Shown here piece after piece: positions 36,715 to 48,390 of a stretch of DNA of 64,000 bases. A program made the translations under genes and the position numbers. The notes beneath the pieces were generated by a model. It saw nothing but the letters and a program-made list of their open reading frames with translations. It did not search any database and was not told the DNA's origin. Source of the stretch: Rickettsiales bacterium (GTDB lineage Bacteria; Pseudomonadota; Alphaproteobacteria; Rickettsiales; JABCZZ01); NCBI GenBank assembly GCA_035765535.1, contig DASTXE010000001.1, forward strand, positions 124,001-188,000. Reading direction: 5' to 3'. How positions within the stretch are numbered: position 1 is the first letter of the stretch; every line of letters begins with the position of its first letter.

Positions 36715-37158
36715 TTATGTGCCAAAAGCAATTAACTTTTCCATCTTTATGTGCGGGATGGTCGACTTGATAAATGGCTCGCCATAGATGCGGTAGCCAA
36801 GCTTTTCATAAAAGGATTGAGCCGTGATACGAGCTGCCATTTCAATGCGCTGTACACCTTCCTGCCTTGCTGTATGTTCGGCAAATGAAACAAGCTTTTG
36901 GCCAAGGCCCTTGCCCTGAAGCGTCACAGCCACCGCAACACCGCGAATTTCGTATAAAGAGGGGGAGGCTGGCTTTAGGATAATAGTTCCGGTAACGCTG
37001 CCATCGGGAGCGATGGCAGCAATATGAATCTGGTTTTCTTCTCCTTCAGTATCCTGGGCGCTAAGAACCAGCCCAAGCGGCAGGCGGAGGACCTGTTCCC
37101 GCAACCGCTTGCTGAGATCGTACAGAGGCGAGCCAAAGGCAATTTTCTGTATATCCAT
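36715..37158 (-). CDS. GNAT-family N-acetyltransferase
   Basis: A 147-residue acetyltransferase. The acetyl-CoA loop is VTLQGKGLGQKLVSFAEHTA, with the classic Q-G-K-G-L-G core, preceded by EIRGVAV. The C-terminal ITAQSFYEKLGYRIYGEPF is the usual Tyr-containing end; the final pair of strands matches ElaA-like members. The start at 37158 is chosen because MDIQKIAFGSPLYDLSKRLR is where these proteins begin, although no ribosome binding site is visible. The open frame continues 45 codons upstream through non-family sequence that runs into the next gene. Substrate unknown. Confidence 0.85.
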   Translation of the reverse strand: MDIQKIAFGSPLYDLSKRLREQVLRLPLGLVLSAQDTEGEENQIHIAAIAPDGSVTGTIILKPASPSLYEIRGVAVAVTLQGKGLGQKLVSFAEHTARQEGVQRIEMAARITAQSFYEKLGYRIYGEPFIKSTIPHIKMEKLIAFGT

Positions 37159-37195
37159 GCGAAGCGGCTGCGTTATTATAACCTGTTGACAAGTA

Positions 37196-37618
37196 TTACT
37201 TCTTTTCTGCCGGCGCATCGGTTGCAGCCGGAGCGCTTCCGGCGGGTGCGGCACCGCCAGCATCCTTGTCATGCTTACGCATGTGCTTCTCATGGATGTT
37301 CTTGAAGAATTCCTTGCGCTCTTCAGGCGACATATTGTGAATCTTCTCTTTGAATTCCCTGCGCTTTTTCTGGTGCTCTGCCCATTCCGCCTCGGTCATC
37401 TTGTCGAGCTTGTCAGCCATTTCATGGGCATGTTTGCGGGCTTCCTGAAGTGTCCATTCATGGTGCATCTCTTCATGATGCATATCCATTTCTCCACCAG
37501 GACCGGCATGTTCCATGGGAGCAGGCGTGGGTTTAGGCTCAGTCCCGGCGCTGGCGGCAAAAACGCTGCCGGCGGTAAGGGTCAAAGCGGTAATACTCAA
37601 TAGAAGCAGTTTCTTCAT
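37196..37618 (-). CDS. Exported His/Met-rich protein
   Basis: A 140-residue exported protein. The signal peptide is KKLLLLSITALTLTAGSVFA with cleavage at VFA-ASA. The mature part opens with a Pro/Gly region and a run of His and Met (GEMDMHHEEMHHEW). It continues as charged helices containing KKRREFKEKIHNMSPEERKE, and ends in an Ala/Pro-rich tail. The pattern of a small, helical, metal-binding periplasmic protein recalls the Spy/CpxP/ZraP class, though the LTxxQ motifs are missing. Binding of copper, nickel or zinc is possible. It is divergent from cutA, a protein once linked to copper tolerance, which supports that guess weakly. Confidence 0.75.
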   Translation of the reverse strand: MKKLLLLSITALTLTAGSVFAASAGTEPKPTPAPMEHAGPGGEMDMHHEEMHHEWTLQEARKHAHEMADKLDKMTEAEWAEHQKKRREFKEKIHNMSPEERKEFFKNIHEKHMRKHDKDAGGAAPAGSAPAATDAPAEKK

Positions 37619-37654
37619 TGCGATTTCCTTTCCTCAAGGTTATATAGAGACATC

Positions 37655-37987
37655 ATGAACACGACATCAGCGACTTTAATATACATAACCGCCCCTAATC
37701 GGGAAGAGGCTATTTTACTCTCGCGCGAGCTGCTGGGTAAAAAACTCGCCGCTTGTGCCAATATTATCGATCATGTGACGTCGTTGTATCACTGGAACGC
37801 GGAAATCGAGCAGAATAACGAGGTCGTGATCGTCCTGAAAACGTTTGCAGAGCATATGGATAGCATTATTGAAACGGTCAAAAGCATGCATTCCTACGCC
37901 TGTCCGGCAATCGTTGCGGTGCCGCTGAGCGGCGGCAACCCGGACTATCTGCAATGGATGCAGGAACAAGCCCCCGTCCATCCCTGA
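37655..37987 (+). CDS. cutA: CutA1 divalent-cation tolerance protein
   Basis: A 110-residue trimeric PII-like protein. Family marks are the start [51 protein letters not shown] (shown only in part) and the final [23 protein letters not shown]. The conserved Cys in LAACANI is present. CutA was named for copper tolerance, but its biochemical role is still unclear. It is divergent from the His/Met-rich exported protein and is followed by the DAHP synthase gene 24 bases on. Confidence 0.94.
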   Translation: MNTTSATLIYITAPNREEAILLSRELLGKKLAACANIIDHVTSLYHWNAEIEQNNEVVIVLKTFAEHMDSIIETVKSMHSYACPAIVAVPLSGGNPDYLQWMQEQAPVHP

Positions 37988-38010
37988 AATGTTTTCTTTT
38001 AAGTAGCAAT

Positions 38011-39357
38011 ATGAAAAACTGGTCACTCGATAGCTGGCGTTCACTCCCCATTAAGCAGCAGCCAACGTACAAAGATGAAGCTGCGCTGCGTGAAGTTGCG
38101 GGCAAACTGCGCTCGCTGCCGCCGCTCGTTTCCCCCAGCGAATCGCGTAAGCTTAAAAGCGAGCTGGCGCTGGCTGCGCAGGGCAAGGCGTTTCTGTTGC
38201 AAGGCGGTGACTGTGCCGAAAGTTTTGCGGAATTCAATGAGCCGAATCTGCGTAATTATTTCCGCGTGATGCTCCAGATGACCGTCGCACTGATGTATGG
38301 CGCAGGTGTGCCGGTGGTCAAGGTCGGCCGTATTGCGGGCCAGTTCTCCAAGCCGCGTTCGGACGATATGGAGAAGCAGGGTGATAAATCCCTGCCGAGC
38401 TACCGCGGCGATATGGTAAACGGGATCGAGTTCGACGAGGAGGCGCGCTTCCCCGATCCCGAACGGTTACTGAAAGTATATTACCAGTCGGCCTCCACGC
38501 TGAACTTCCTGCGCTCGCTGGCCAAAGGCGGTTATGCGTCGCTGCGCCAGATCAGCGGCTGGAACATGGATTTCGTTGCGAACTCCATGCAGGGCAAGCG
38601 TTTTCACTTGCTGGTGAATCACATCAACGAGTCGCTACGCTTCATGGAAGCCTGCGGCTTGCAGCTGGACGAGATGGAACAGCTGAGCGAAGCAAGCTTT
38701 TACACATCGCATGAAGCCCTGCTGCTTGGCTATGAAGAAGCCCTGACGCGCCGCGATGAAACGGATGATAAACCGTATATCGGTTCTGCGCATATGCTCT
38801 GGATCGGTGACCGCACGCGCTCGCCGGACGAAGCGCATGTGGAATTCCTGCGCGGTGTGGGCAATCCGATCGGTATGAAAGTCGGCCCTTCCATCACGAA
38901 GGATGCGCTGCTTTCCCTGTGCGACATTCTGAATCCGGAGAACGAGCCCGGCAGGCTGACACTGATCTGCCGTATGGGCGCAGAGAAGATCGATCAGTTC
39001 CTGCCGCCGCTGGTGCGTGCGGTGCGGGATGCGGGCAAATCCGTTGTCTGGTCGTGCGACCCGATGCATGGTAACACGATCAAATCGCCCAGCGGGATCA
39101 AGACGCGCAAATTTATCGACATATTGTCGGAAGTGCGCAGCTTCTTCGCCATTCACCAGGCGGAAGGGACGCATGGTGGCGGTGTGCATTTCGAAATGAC
39201 GGGGCAGGACGTGACGGAATGTCTCGGCGGTGCGCAGGCGATTTCGGAGCTGAATCTCGCCGACCGTTACCACACGCATTGCGACCCGCGCCTGAATGCA
39301 TCCCAGAGCCTGGAACTGGCATTCCTGATCGCAGAAGAATTGAAGAAACATAAGTAA
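38011..39357 (+). CDS. aroG: Class II 3-deoxy-7-phosphoheptulonate synthase
   Basis: This enzyme joins phosphoenolpyruvate and erythrose 4-phosphate in the first step of aromatic amino acid synthesis. The class II (plant-like) type is shown by [18 protein letters not shown] at the start, [12 protein letters not shown] with the metal-binding Cys, [29 protein letters not shown] and DPMHGNT. At 448 residues it is full length. The ATG at 38011 is chosen by family alignment; the open frame begins 19 codons upstream inside cutA. kdsA, which makes a related sugar acid from phosphoenolpyruvate, follows after five bases. Confidence 0.95.
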   Translation: MKNWSLDSWRSLPIKQQPTYKDEAALREVAGKLRSLPPLVSPSESRKLKSELALAAQGKAFLLQGGDCAESFAEFNEPNLRNYFRVMLQMTVALMYGAGVPVVKVGRIAGQFSKPRSDDMEKQGDKSLPSYRGDMVNGIEFDEEARFPDPERLLKVYYQSASTLNFLRSLAKGGYASLRQISGWNMDFVANSMQGKRFHLLVNHINESLRFMEACGLQLDEMEQLSEASFYTSHEALLLGYEEALTRRDETDDKPYIGSAHMLWIGDRTRSPDEAHVEFLRGVGNPIGMKVGPSITKDALLSLCDILNPENEPGRLTLICRMGAEKIDQFLPPLVRAVRDAGKSVVWSCDPMHGNTIKSPSGIKTRKFIDILSEVRSFFAIHQAEGTHGGGVHFEMTGQDVTECLGGAQAISELNLADRYHTHCDPRLNASQSLELAFLIAEELKKHK

Positions 39358-39362
39358 GGATA

Positions 39363-40205
39363 ATGGCGATGCAGCATAAGCATGTTTCCGTTGGCGGTGT
39401 AACGTTTGGCAACGATCTGCCGTTTGTCCTGATTGCGGGGCCATGCCAGATGGAAACGCGCGATCACGCGATGATGATGGCAGAAAAGCTCGTTGGCATC
39501 GCAAAAGACCTGAATATCCCGTTTATCTATAAAACCTCGTTCGACAAGGCCAACCGCACAAGCCTGAAAGGCAAGCGCGGCATTGGCCTGAAGGATTCAC
39601 TGCCTGTATTTGCGGAAATCAAAAAGACTTTCGGCTGCCCGGTGCTGACGGATGTGCATACCGAACAGCAATGCGCAGAAGTGGCGGAAGTAGTCGATAT
39701 TCTGCAGATTCCGGCGTTCCTTTGCCGCCAGACCGATATGCTGCTCGCTGCGGCAAAGACCGGCAAGGTGGTAAATGTAAAGAAAGGCCAGTTCCTCGCA
39801 CCGTGGGACATGAAAAACGTGGCGGATAAAATCGAAGCGGGCGGCAATTCGCAGATTTTGCTGACAGAACGCGGCGCATCGTTTGGTTATAACACGCTGG
39901 TCACGGACTTTCGTGCACTGCCGATCATGGCGGAAACCGGCTACCCGATTATTTTTGATGCGACCCACAGCGTCCAGCAACCGGGCGGGCAGGGCACTTC
40001 TTCCGGTGGTGACCGCCGCTTCGTGCCGCCGCTGGCGCGCGCTGCCGCTGCCGTAGGCGTCGCGGGAATTTTCATGGAAACCCATCAGGACCCGGATAAT
40101 GCGCCTTCCGACGGTCCGAACATGGTAAAACTTTCCGAGCTTGCAGATTTGCTAAAATCCCTTAAAGAGATAGACAATCTTACAAAAGCAACAGGGAAGA
40201 AATAA
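39363..40205 (+). CDS. kdsA: 2-dehydro-3-deoxyphosphooctonate aldolase (KDO-8-phosphate synthase)
   Basis: KdsA makes KDO 8-phosphate from phosphoenolpyruvate and arabinose 5-phosphate, the precursor of the inner lipopolysaccharide core, so the cell has an outer membrane with LPS. The barrel motifs [48 protein letters not shown] and [12 protein letters not shown] are present. The Cys in AGPCQME marks the metal-dependent class; the metal-free class has Asn there. Length 280 residues. It stands between DAHP synthase and eno with one small exported protein inserted; kdsA-eno adjacency is common in alphaproteobacteria. Confidence 0.96.
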   Translation: MAMQHKHVSVGGVTFGNDLPFVLIAGPCQMETRDHAMMMAEKLVGIAKDLNIPFIYKTSFDKANRTSLKGKRGIGLKDSLPVFAEIKKTFGCPVLTDVHTEQQCAEVAEVVDILQIPAFLCRQTDMLLAAAKTGKVVNVKKGQFLAPWDMKNVADKIEAGGNSQILLTERGASFGYNTLVTDFRALPIMAETGYPIIFDATHSVQQPGGQGTSSGGDRRFVPPLARAAAAVGVAGIFMETHQDPDNAPSDGPNMVKLSELADLLKSLKEIDNLTKATGKK

Positions 40206-40210
40206 TCGCC

Positions 40211-40624
40211 ATGCTCGCTTCTGCTATACGATATTGTCTGCCGGTGCTGCTCATAGGTCTTCTGCCTTATGGCGCGGTAGCATGCGAAGTGGATGGAAAA
40301 ACACTTCCCTGCTCGAATGCGGCGGAACAATTCATAGAAAGATTGCATGACTGCGTTCACCTCGCCGGTGAAGTCGGAGGTGGGGAGCCGGAACGGGAAG
40401 CGGAATTGAGCAAACAGATCAATGAGCTGCATTGCGACCACATAGTATGTGATTATACGAAGATTCATTCCGCGAAGAAGGGTACCAGGAGCGATAAAAA
40501 GGTTCTGGATGCAGCCCTTGCAGAAATTACGCGTGAGGATTATGGCGGGCAGGATGATTTCTTTGAAAACTTTGCTACCGACAAATGCCCCGCACCCGCA
40601 GATTACAAACCTAAGCAACAGTAA
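40211..40624 (+). CDS. Exported Cys-containing protein
   Basis: A 137-residue exported protein without a recognised family. The signal peptide is IRYCLPVLLIGLLPYGAVAC, with cleavage near VACE. The mature protein has several cysteines (GKTLPCSNAAEQF, LHDCVHLAG, LHCDHIVCDY, TDKCPAPAD) that could form two or three disulphides, and is otherwise charged and helical. It sits five bases after kdsA and 13 before eno on the same strand. It is thus inside what is usually a plain kdsA-eno pair. Periplasmic location is likely; function unknown. Confidence 0.72.
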   Translation: MLASAIRYCLPVLLIGLLPYGAVACEVDGKTLPCSNAAEQFIERLHDCVHLAGEVGGGEPEREAELSKQINELHCDHIVCDYTKIHSAKKGTRSDKKVLDAALAEITREDYGGQDDFFENFATDKCPAPADYKPKQQ

Positions 40625-41917
<1,293 letters not shown>

Positions 41918-41932
41918 GAGCCGGAGAGAATT

Positions 41933-43471
41933 ATGCAGCAGGCTAACGTTATTACCGAACTCGAACAGAAACGTGACCGTGCGCGTCAGGGCGGCGGGCA
42001 GAAGCGTACGGATGTACAGCATGAGAAAGGCAAGCTGACGGCGCGTGAGCGTCTTGAAGTGCTGCTCGATCCGGATTCATTCGAAGAATACGATATGTTC
42101 GTCGAGCATCGCTGCTCGAACTTCGGTATGGAAGAAAGCAAAATTCCGGGTGACGGCGTTGTCACCGGCCACGGCACGATCAACGGCAGGCTGGTCTTCA
42201 TCTACAGCCAGGATTTCACCGTACTTGGCGGTTCGCTGTCTGAAACCAACGCCCGCAAGATCTGCAAGATCATGGATATGGCGATGAAGGCCGGAGCGCC
42301 GGTCATCGGCATTAACGACTCCGGCGGTGCGCGTATTCAGGAAGGTGTGGACTCGCTGAGCGGTTTCGCGGAAATCTTCCAGCGTAACGTGTGCGCAAGC
42401 GGTGTGATCCCGCAGATTTCGCTTATCATGGGCCCATGCGCGGGCGGTGCGGTATACTCTCCGGCGCTGACCGATTTCACTATGATGGTGCGCGGTTCGT
42501 CCTATATGTTCGTAACCGGCCCGGACGTGGTCAAGACTGTGACGCACGAAGTCGTTTCGCAGGAAGCGCTCGGCGGTGCGGACACACATACGCATAAAAC
42601 CGGCGTGGCTGACCTTGCTTATAATAATGATATTGAACTGTTGCTGCAGACCCGCCGCCTGTTCAATTTCCTGCCGCTTTCAAACAAGACCGGTGTGCCT
42701 TGGCGTCCGACGACCGACCCGGCCGACCGTGTCGATATGTCCCTCAACACGCTGGTTCCGGCGAATCCGAACCGCCCGTACAATATGAGGGAATTGCTGG
42801 AACGCGTAGTTGACGAAGGCGACTTCTTCGAGATCCAGCCGGACTTCGCAAAGAATATCATCGTCGGGTTTGCCCGCATGGAAGGCAACACGATCGGTAT
42901 CGTCGCCAACCAGCCGATGTTCCTTGCTGGCTGTCTGGATATTGACGCTTCCCGCAAGGCCGCACGTTTCGTGCGCTTCTGTGACGCGTTCAACATTCCG
43001 CTCGTTTCCTTCGTGGACGTGCCGGGCTTCCTGCCGGGTACTTCACAGGAACATAACGGCATCATCAAGCACGGCGCGAAGCTGCTCTATGCTTATGCCG
43101 AAGCCACCGTGCCGAAAATCACCGTTATCACGCGTAAAGCGTACGGCGGTGCCTATATCGTAATGAGCTCCAAGCATCTGCGTGGTGACGTAAACTACGC
43201 CTGGCCGAGCGCTGAAGTGGCGGTAATGGGTCCCAAGGGCGCAGTCGAAATCATCTTCCGCGGCTCGCTCAATAGCCCGGAAGAAGTAGATGCGAAGGTA
43301 TCAGAATATAAGGAGAAATTTGCATCTCCGTTCGCAGCCGCTTCGCGCGGTTATGTGGATGACGTGATCCGCCCGCAAAATACCCGCTGGCGCATCTGCC
43401 GTGCATTGTCTATACTGAAGCACAAGGAATTACAGAATCCTTGGAAAAAGCATGACAATCTGCCGCTTTAA
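41933..43471 (+). CDS. pccB: Propionyl-CoA carboxylase beta chain (carboxyltransferase)
   Basis: The 512-residue carboxyltransferase subunit moves CO2 from carboxybiotin to propionyl-CoA (or a similar acyl-CoA), giving methylmalonyl-CoA. [70 protein letters not shown] and [20 protein letters not shown] are typical of PccB rather than AccD. The C-terminus contains [16 protein letters not shown]. The biotin subunit PccA is not in the window. A lipoprotein gene begins within its last seven codons. Confidence 0.94.
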   Translation: MQQANVITELEQKRDRARQGGGQKRTDVQHEKGKLTARERLEVLLDPDSFEEYDMFVEHRCSNFGMEESKIPGDGVVTGHGTINGRLVFIYSQDFTVLGGSLSETNARKICKIMDMAMKAGAPVIGINDSGGARIQEGVDSLSGFAEIFQRNVCASGVIPQISLIMGPCAGGAVYSPALTDFTMMVRGSSYMFVTGPDVVKTVTHEVVSQEALGGADTHTHKTGVADLAYNNDIELLLQTRRLFNFLPLSNKTGVPWRPTTDPADRVDMSLNTLVPANPNRPYNMRELLERVVDEGDFFEIQPDFAKNIIVGFARMEGNTIGIVANQPMFLAGCLDIDASRKAARFVRFCDAFNIPLVSFVDVPGFLPGTSQEHNGIIKHGAKLLYAYAEATVPKITVITRKAYGGAYIVMSSKHLRGDVNYAWPSAEVAVMGPKGAVEIIFRGSLNSPEEVDAKVSEYKEKFASPFAAASRGYVDDVIRPQNTRWRICRALSILKHKELQNPWKKHDNLPL

Positions 43472-43727
43472 AACCGTAATGCTGTGCGTGCCGCTGAGCC
43501 TTGTGCTTGGCGGCTGCCACTCGGTTTATCACTGGGCCGATTGTTCGACACGAAATTTTCCGGTGGTGAATAAACGCTGCGAAAACTGGCAATGCATTAC
43601 CGAAGCAGGCCAGAAAGCGAGCGATGAAAATGTGAAGAAGGGCCTTCCGGCCTGCACGACACCTCCGCCGAAACCTCTCGGTCCTGCCTATCCGAACGGC
43701 GATACGGATGCTGTCGTAAAACACTAA
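43452..43727 (+). CDS. Small predicted lipoprotein
   Basis: A 91-residue lipoprotein without known family. The signal is [20 protein letters not shown], with lipobox LGGC at residues 19-22. The mature part has four further cysteines ([30 protein letters not shown]) that may pair. It overlaps the end of pccB by 20 bases, so translation probably depends on the upstream gene. A REP-like element follows 17 bases after the stop. The Asp after the Cys that would signal inner-membrane retention is absent, so an outer-membrane location is likely. Confidence 0.72.
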   Translation: MTICRFKTVMLCVPLSLVLGGCHSVYHWADCSTRNFPVVNKRCENWQCITEAGQKASDENVKKGLPACTTPPPKPLGPAYPNGDTDAVVKH

Positions 43728-43744
43728 CGAATAAATTTAATCTT

Positions 43745-43822
43745 GTCATGCCAGCGAAAGCTGGCATCCAGATTACCATGTTACCTGTCAACGTGCTGCT
43801 GATTCCTGCTTGCAGGAACGAC
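43745..43822. repeat. REP/REPIN-like palindromic element 3
   Basis: A 78-base element with 5' arm GTCATGCCAGCGAAAGCTGG (hairpin GCCAGC-GAAA-GCTGGC) and 3' arm TTCCTGCTTGCAGGAACGAC (hairpin TTCCTGC/GCAGGAA). Its first 19 bases equal those of the element at 25868. The right end reads AACGAC instead of AATGAC, a single mismatch. It lies at the convergent junction between the small lipoprotein gene and pyrG. Confidence 0.75.
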
Positions 43823-43849
43823 ACGCGGCAACATCCAGTAAATTAGTGA

Positions 43850-45514
<1,665 letters not shown>

Positions 45515-45859
45515 TTATTCCGGGCGCGGTACAGCAGGTTGTTCGGGTTTAGCCGGAGCCTGTTCCTTCTGGGGTTCAACCTTGGGAGCAGGAGTGTTGG
45601 CGATCTTGTCAACGATGGAACCGGAACGCTGGTCATGATTATGCGACGTCAGGATGCCGATGGCAAGGCTTAGCAGAATAAAGATCGTGGCGAGCACAGC
45701 TGTCGTACGCGTCAAAAAGCTTGCAGCTGCACGGCCGGACATGAAGCTCGTGTTTGAGCTGCCGGAAAGTCCCATGCTATCGTCGCTGCGCTGCACAAGA
45801 ATAATGCCGATCAATGCAAGTGTTACAAGCGCATGAATCACGATCAGAACTGTATACAT
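45515..45859 (-). CDS. secG: Preprotein translocase subunit SecG
   Basis: SecG is the small auxiliary subunit of the SecYEG protein channel in the inner membrane. The 114-residue protein has two helices: VLIVIHALVTLALIGIILVQ, followed by the conserved loop RSDDSMGLSGSS, then FLTRTTAVLATIFILLSLAI. The C-terminus is a Pro/Ala/Glu/Lys-rich tail, as in many alphaproteobacterial SecG proteins. AGAGGGGG lies just before the ATG. It is between tpiA and pyrG on the same strand. Confidence 0.95.
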   Translation of the reverse strand: MYTVLIVIHALVTLALIGIILVQRSDDSMGLSGSSNTSFMSGRAAASFLTRTTAVLATIFILLSLAIGILTSHNHDQRSGSIVDKIANTPAPKVEPQKEQAPAKPEQPAVPRPE

Positions 45860-45892
45860 AACCCCCTCTGTTTAGAACCGCTCCCCAGCTTG

Positions 45893-46645
45893 TTAGCCAA
45901 GGCTTCCGGCACTTTCAATAATCTTTCCAAACTCATCTGCATTCAGGCTTGCGCCACCCACCAGCACGCCGTCAACCGCTTCCGCTGCCAGGATTTCCCG
46001 CGCATTCGCCGCTTTGACCGAACCGCCGTAAACGATCGCCGTCTTTGCAGGAGCATTCACCGCCACTGATGTAGCACGATATAATAAGGAGGCAATAGTT
46101 TTATGCACTTCCGTGATATCTGACACGCTCGGTATTTTACCCGTGCCAATGGCCCAGACAGGCTCATAGGCGATCACAAGCATATCGCAAGCAAGTGCAG
46201 GTAGAGATTCTTCGACTTGCCGGCTGATAACCTGCAGATAATTCCCGGATTCACGCTCGGCGCTATGCTCGCCGACGCAGATCACAGGAACAAGTCCCGC
46301 CCTGATGGCAGCTTCTGCCTTGCGCTTGACCGTTGCGCTGGTTTCACCGTGTAACGTGCGGCGTTCCGAATGGCCCACGATAACATAATTGCATCCGCTG
46401 TCTTTGAGCATGGAAGCACTGATTTCTCCCGTGAATGCGCCTTTTTCTTCGATGCTGCAGTCTTGGGCACCCAATCCAAGAGCGGAACCGGAAGCTGCCT
46501 CAGCGACAATATGTAGGCTGGTAAAGGGAGGAAAAAGCGCAGTTTTTACATTTCCGGGCACAGGCAATGCCGCCAGCGTGCGCGCAAGGACGGCAGCCTC
46601 GGCGTGGGTTGCATTCATTTTCCAATTACCAAGTATGTATTTCAT
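45893..46645 (-). CDS. tpiA: Triosephosphate isomerase
   Basis: TpiA interconverts dihydroxyacetone phosphate and glyceraldehyde 3-phosphate. The catalytic residues are in LGNWKMNATHAE (Asn, Lys), VIVGHSERR (His) and IAYEPVWAIGTG (Glu); the phosphate loops are YGGSVKAAN and VLVGGASL. At 250 residues it is standard. It is the first gene of tpiA-secG-pyrG, with 33 bases to secG. The intergenic region upstream is long and holds no clear gene. Confidence 0.97.
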   Translation of the reverse strand: MKYILGNWKMNATHAEAAVLARTLAALPVPGNVKTALFPPFTSLHIVAEAASGSALGLGAQDCSIEEKGAFTGEISASMLKDSGCNYVIVGHSERRTLHGETSATVKRKAEAAIRAGLVPVICVGEHSAERESGNYLQVISRQVEESLPALACDMLVIAYEPVWAIGTGKIPSVSDITEVHKTIASLLYRATSVAVNAPAKTAIVYGGSVKAANAREILAAEAVDGVLVGGASLNADEFGKIIESAGSLG

Positions 46646-46974
46646 TAACTTATATAATTTTCCTTAGATTCAGCCCTAGGGGATTGTCTACATGAGCGGG
46701 CGGAATTATGCAATGGCCTTTTTCTCTGGCTTTTGGGACAAAACTAGGATATAAAGCTTTTCCAATTGCTCTAGTTGATGACAGTCGCCGGCGGGACAAA
46801 GTCCTGGAATTTACCGGTGGTGCCGTAAGGCACATATAAGAAGTGGCCTTGCAAGTTTTTCTTACTTTTTCTGGCGTTGAATAAAGAGTGCTATGCCCCG
46901 GACTGGCCGGGAGCATACGTACTGTCCGCATGTTGCAGGCAGGATGTTTATCATATCCAGAGTTAGGAATAACA
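46646..46974. other. Long intergenic region between tpiA and the DEAD-box gene
   Basis: A 329-base gap between divergent genes. Open frames here have no good start or family match. On the minus strand, from about 46870 to the TAG at 46771, a stretch reads GHFLYVPYGTTGKFQDFVPP, which looks like the end of a real protein but has no upstream coding sequence or ATG. It may be a gene remnant. GGATATAAAG near 46747 resembles a -10 element. The right part must hold the helicase leader; no RNA structure typical of a riboswitch is obvious. Confidence 0.4.
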
Positions 46975-48225
46975 ATGCAAGAACAGACTGAAACGGCAAC
47001 CGTAGTTGCTGCTGAAACGAAAAAAGATTTTTCCACATTTAATTTACCGCAGGCGCTGAAAGATAATTTGACGCGCATGCAATATTCCACCCCGACGCCG
47101 ATTCAGGCTGAGGCGATTCCCGTAGCGCTTGAAGGACGCGATATTCTTGCCTGTGCGCAGACCGGCACCGGCAAAACCGCCGCTTTTGCTATTCCGCTGG
47201 TAACAAAGCTTTTGTCCAACCCGCGCGGCTCGGCACTTGTCATGACGCCGACACGTGAGCTGGCAACGCAGGTCATGGGTGTCATTAAGCAGATGCTTGG
47301 CAATAGCAAGACACTCAATACGGCGTTGCTCATCGGCGGCGAATCGATGGGACCGCAATTTATCCAGTTGCGCAACCGCCCGCGTATTATCGTCGGCACG
47401 CCGGGGCGCATCAATGATCATATCGAACGTGGCACGCTGATGCTGCATGATGCAAGCTTCCTGGTGCTCGATGAGACCGACCGCATGCTGGATATGGGCT
47501 TCTCCGTGCAGCTCGACCAGATTGCGCGTTTTCTGCCCAAGGTGCGCCAGACGCTCATGTTCTCGGCGACTATGCCCGCCAATATCATGAAAGTTTCGGC
47601 AAAATACCTGAATAACCCGGAAAGGATTACGATCGGCGATCACGATGCTCCGCCGCAGATCAGCGAAAAGCTGGAACACGCAGTCGTTCACACGGAAGAT
47701 GCCAATAAATATGAATTGCTGATGTCCGAGCTGCAAAAGCGCGAAGGCTCGGTCATTATATTCGTGAAGACCAAACGTGGGGCTGAGCGGCTTTCCATTC
47801 GTCTGAACAAACAGAAAATGGATTCGGATACTATTCACGGCGATTTGAAGCAAAGCAAGCGCGACCGCGTAATAGCGGCTTTCCGCGATTGCAGATTCCG
47901 GATTCTGGTGGCTACCGACGTGGCAGCACGCGGGCTGGATATCGACCACATCCGCCACGTGATCAATTTCGACCTGCCACATGCGGCGGAAGATTATGTG
48001 CATCGTATCGGCAGAACGGCGAGGGCAGGGGCAGAAGGTTCGGCCATCAGCCTTATCTCTCCCGAAGACAGGCTTAAATGGCGTGCTATCCAGAGGCTGA
48101 TGGATCCTGCCGCAGCTAAAGCCGAACAGGAGGCAGCAGCAAGACGTCCCCGTCCCGAAGGCGCGGGAAACAGGCGCCGCCGTTTCTTCAGGCCGCGCAA
48201 ACCGGGCGTAGCCGCAGCAGCATAA
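46975..48225 (+). CDS. DEAD-box RNA helicase (RhlE-like)
   Basis: An ATP-dependent RNA helicase of 416 residues. The motifs are Q (TPTPIQAEAIP), I (AQTGTGKTAAF), Ia (PTRELATQ), II as VLDETDRMLDMGF (DETD in place of DEAD), III (SAT), and VI (HRIGRTARAG). The C-terminus is basic and Arg-rich (RRPRPEGAGNRRRRFFRPRK), suited to RNA binding. The ATG at 46975 has AGGAA before it; the open frame goes 29 codons further without family character. It may act in ribosome assembly or mRNA decay in the cold, as for RhlE and CsdA, but the exact member cannot be fixed. A strong terminator follows. Confidence 0.93.
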   Translation: MQEQTETATVVAAETKKDFSTFNLPQALKDNLTRMQYSTPTPIQAEAIPVALEGRDILACAQTGTGKTAAFAIPLVTKLLSNPRGSALVMTPTRELATQVMGVIKQMLGNSKTLNTALLIGGESMGPQFIQLRNRPRIIVGTPGRINDHIERGTLMLHDASFLVLDETDRMLDMGFSVQLDQIARFLPKVRQTLMFSATMPANIMKVSAKYLNNPERITIGDHDAPPQISEKLEHAVVHTEDANKYELLMSELQKREGSVIIFVKTKRGAERLSIRLNKQKMDSDTIHGDLKQSKRDRVIAAFRDCRFRILVATDVAARGLDIDHIRHVINFDLPHAAEDYVHRIGRTARAGAEGSAISLISPEDRLKWRAIQRLMDPAAAKAEQEAAARRPRPEGAGNRRRRFFRPRKPGVAAAA

Positions 48226-48235
48226 AGCAAAAATG

Positions 48236-48263
48236 ACAGGCCCGGTTTTCCGGGCCTGTTTTT
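48236..48263 (+). terminator. Intrinsic terminator after the DEAD-box gene
   Basis: ACAGGCCCGG, loop TTTT, CCGGGCCTGT followed by TTTT. The ten-base stem and T-run form a textbook intrinsic terminator 11 bases after the helicase stop. Confidence 0.95.
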
Positions 48264-48316
48264 CTTTAAGCATTAAAAAGGCTTAAGTGGCGGAAAGTTC
48301 AGGATGTCTTTATATA

Positions 48317-48334
48317 TTGTCATATAATCTTCAT
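48317..48334 (+). promoter_or_regulatory. PhoB-box-like direct repeat
   Basis: TTGTCAT (48317-48323), ATAA, TCTTCAT (48328-48334). Over the 21 bases from 48315 it agrees at 19 positions with the motif at 10606. The A/T spacer agrees well with the Pho box spacer. The best -10 candidate, TATACT at 48356, is 21 bases on, further than usual, so the promoter layout is uncertain. The start of the orphan gene follows 56 bases after the motif. Confidence 0.45.
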
Positions 48335-48390
48335 ACACCGTTAAGTTTTATCGGTTATACTAAAGTGATGTTCATAGTGTGGAATGCTAA

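Noticed and set aside
46650-47090. 146-codon minus-strand open frame upstream of tpiA
   Set aside because: It overlaps the helicase start and has no motif; a different frame holds the only protein-like stretch.
47044-48273. 409-codon minus-strand open frame over the DEAD-box gene
   Set aside because: Antisense of a helicase with all motifs intact, and it crosses the terminator.
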